Positions 4,866-5,226 of a DNA stretch of 5,226 nt are shown here, one piece after another. Position 1 is the first letter of the stretch. Every line of letters begins with the position of its first letter. This DNA comes from Deltaproteobacteria bacterium. GTDB lineage: Bacteria; Desulfobacterota; Desulfobacteria; Desulfobacterales; JAUVVS01. The notes below the pieces were generated by a model. It saw only the letters and a program-made list of their open reading frames with translations. It made no database searches and was not told where the DNA came from. The stretch spans positions 1 to 5,226 of the forward strand of contig JAUVVS010000182.1 in the NCBI GenBank assembly GCA_030604545.1, written 5' to 3'. The position numbers and the translations under genes were made by a program.

Positions 4866-5226
4866 CGACCTTAGCTCACTGATGGCCGCGGTACATTCCT
4901 CCCAGAGCGGAAAGAAAACCATACTCTTAAACGATATAGACATACCTGATTTTTACTCCAGTTCCGGTTATACATTCGATATCGACCCGTTCCCATGGAC
5001 AGGTTTTGAACCGAAAGGTATTTTCACTAAAATATTATCTGAATTCGATTTACCCGTTAATACATCTCCTTTAAATCCCGCTTTACAGTTCATTTTTCCG
5101 GAACACAGGTTTGATGTTTTAAGCGAGACAACCTCCCAGATCAAAGAGATAGAGAGAGAAATCGGCAGGAATTCAATCAATCTCCGGAAGTTCTATAAAA
5201 CAATCTTAAAAACAGACAATTTCTTA
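4840..5226 (+). CDS. FAD/NAD(P)-binding oxidoreductase, phytoene-desaturase-like, N-terminal part
   Basis: The frame is open for 129 codons to the window edge without a stop. The start YDIIVIGNDLSSLMAAVHSS is a Rossmann beta-alpha-beta unit that binds a dinucleotide, although the usual GxGxxG is altered to GNDLSS. KKTILLND follows as the second strand, with Asp in place of the usual Glu/Asp ribose contact. SSGYTFDIDPFPWTGF (38-53) resembles the G-x-x-FD-x-GP segment of CrtI/phytoene-desaturase and amine-oxidase relatives. The product is probably a flavin-dependent desaturase or oxidoreductase; the substrate is unknown. ATG 4840 lies inside the DUF523 gene, with GAGGA two bases before it, close but usable. 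The 26-nt overlap suggests coupled translation in the same operon. The altered glycine motif is odd and may mean weak or atypical cofactor binding. Confidence 0.75.
   Translation, partial: MYDIIVIGNDLSSLMAAVHSSQSGKKTILLNDIDIPDFYSSSGYTFDIDPFPWTGFEPKGIFTKILSEFDLPVNTSPLNPALQFIFPEHRFDVLSETTSQIKEIEREIGRNSINLRKFYKTILKTDNFL

Noticed and set aside
4968..5180. Minus-strand open frame of 70 codons near the right edge
   Set aside because: It is antisense to the open oxidoreductase frame, which has a clear Rossmann start and operon spacing.
1..5226. CRISPR array, tRNA or rRNA genes
   Set aside because: No regularly spaced direct repeats, cloverleaf-like sequences or rRNA signatures were seen.

Overview
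The window looks like bacterial chromosomal DNA with two parts of different origin. Positions 1 to about 2510 are AT-rich and read as the remains of an integron. Positions 2695 to 5226 are a tightly packed, higher-GC housekeeping operon on the plus strand. The purM-purN-DUF523 layout and the presence of an integron fit a Gram-negative bacterium, perhaps Desulfobacterota or a relative. That placement is a loose inference, because no rRNA or other lineage marker is present.

Integron part. A short plus-strand reading frame at 2256-2438 keeps two pieces of an integron integrase (IntI). One is the N-terminal start motif (KLLDQVRDVMRLK). The other is the helix just after the first catalytic arginine (LMECIRLRVRDIDFE). 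They are fused in frame by an internal deletion, and the rest of the protein is missing, so the integrase is dead. Divergent from it, on the minus strand, lie gene cassettes in the classical layout. Cassette 1 (2165 to 1411) carries one gene for a 216-residue protein with a C-terminal membrane anchor. It ends in a 73-bp attC-like hairpin (1405-1477). Cassette 2 (from 1410 to beyond position 1) carries two genes overlapping by 7 nt: an HNH-type zinc/nuclease protein with a membrane segment and an OB-fold-like tail, and a protein with a PD-(D/E)XK nuclease signature. The best evidence is internal: the first six bases of cassette 1 (TTCGAT after a G) are complementary to the inner R'' box of its own attC (ATCGAAC), as expected from cassette circularisation and insertion.

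Junction. Between the dead intI and purM (2404-2694) there is a short orphan coding remnant with an acidic NGDG loop (2410-2511), a weak inverted repeat with a T-run (2551-2582), and a strong Shine-Dalgarno sequence that fixes the purM start at 2695.

Purine operon. purM (AIR synthetase) and purN (GAR transformylase) catalyse steps 5 and 3 of de novo IMP synthesis. A DUF523 cysteine-motif protein follows after one base. Then comes the start of an FAD/NAD-binding oxidoreductase that overlaps the DUF523 gene by 26 nt and runs off the window. The spacing points to one transcript with translational coupling.

The most notable content is a fossil integron whose integrase is destroyed but whose cassettes are still readable. 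Its second cassette is a two-gene nuclease-like pair that is a candidate defence or DNA-processing module. The functions of the cassette genes are inferred from motifs only.
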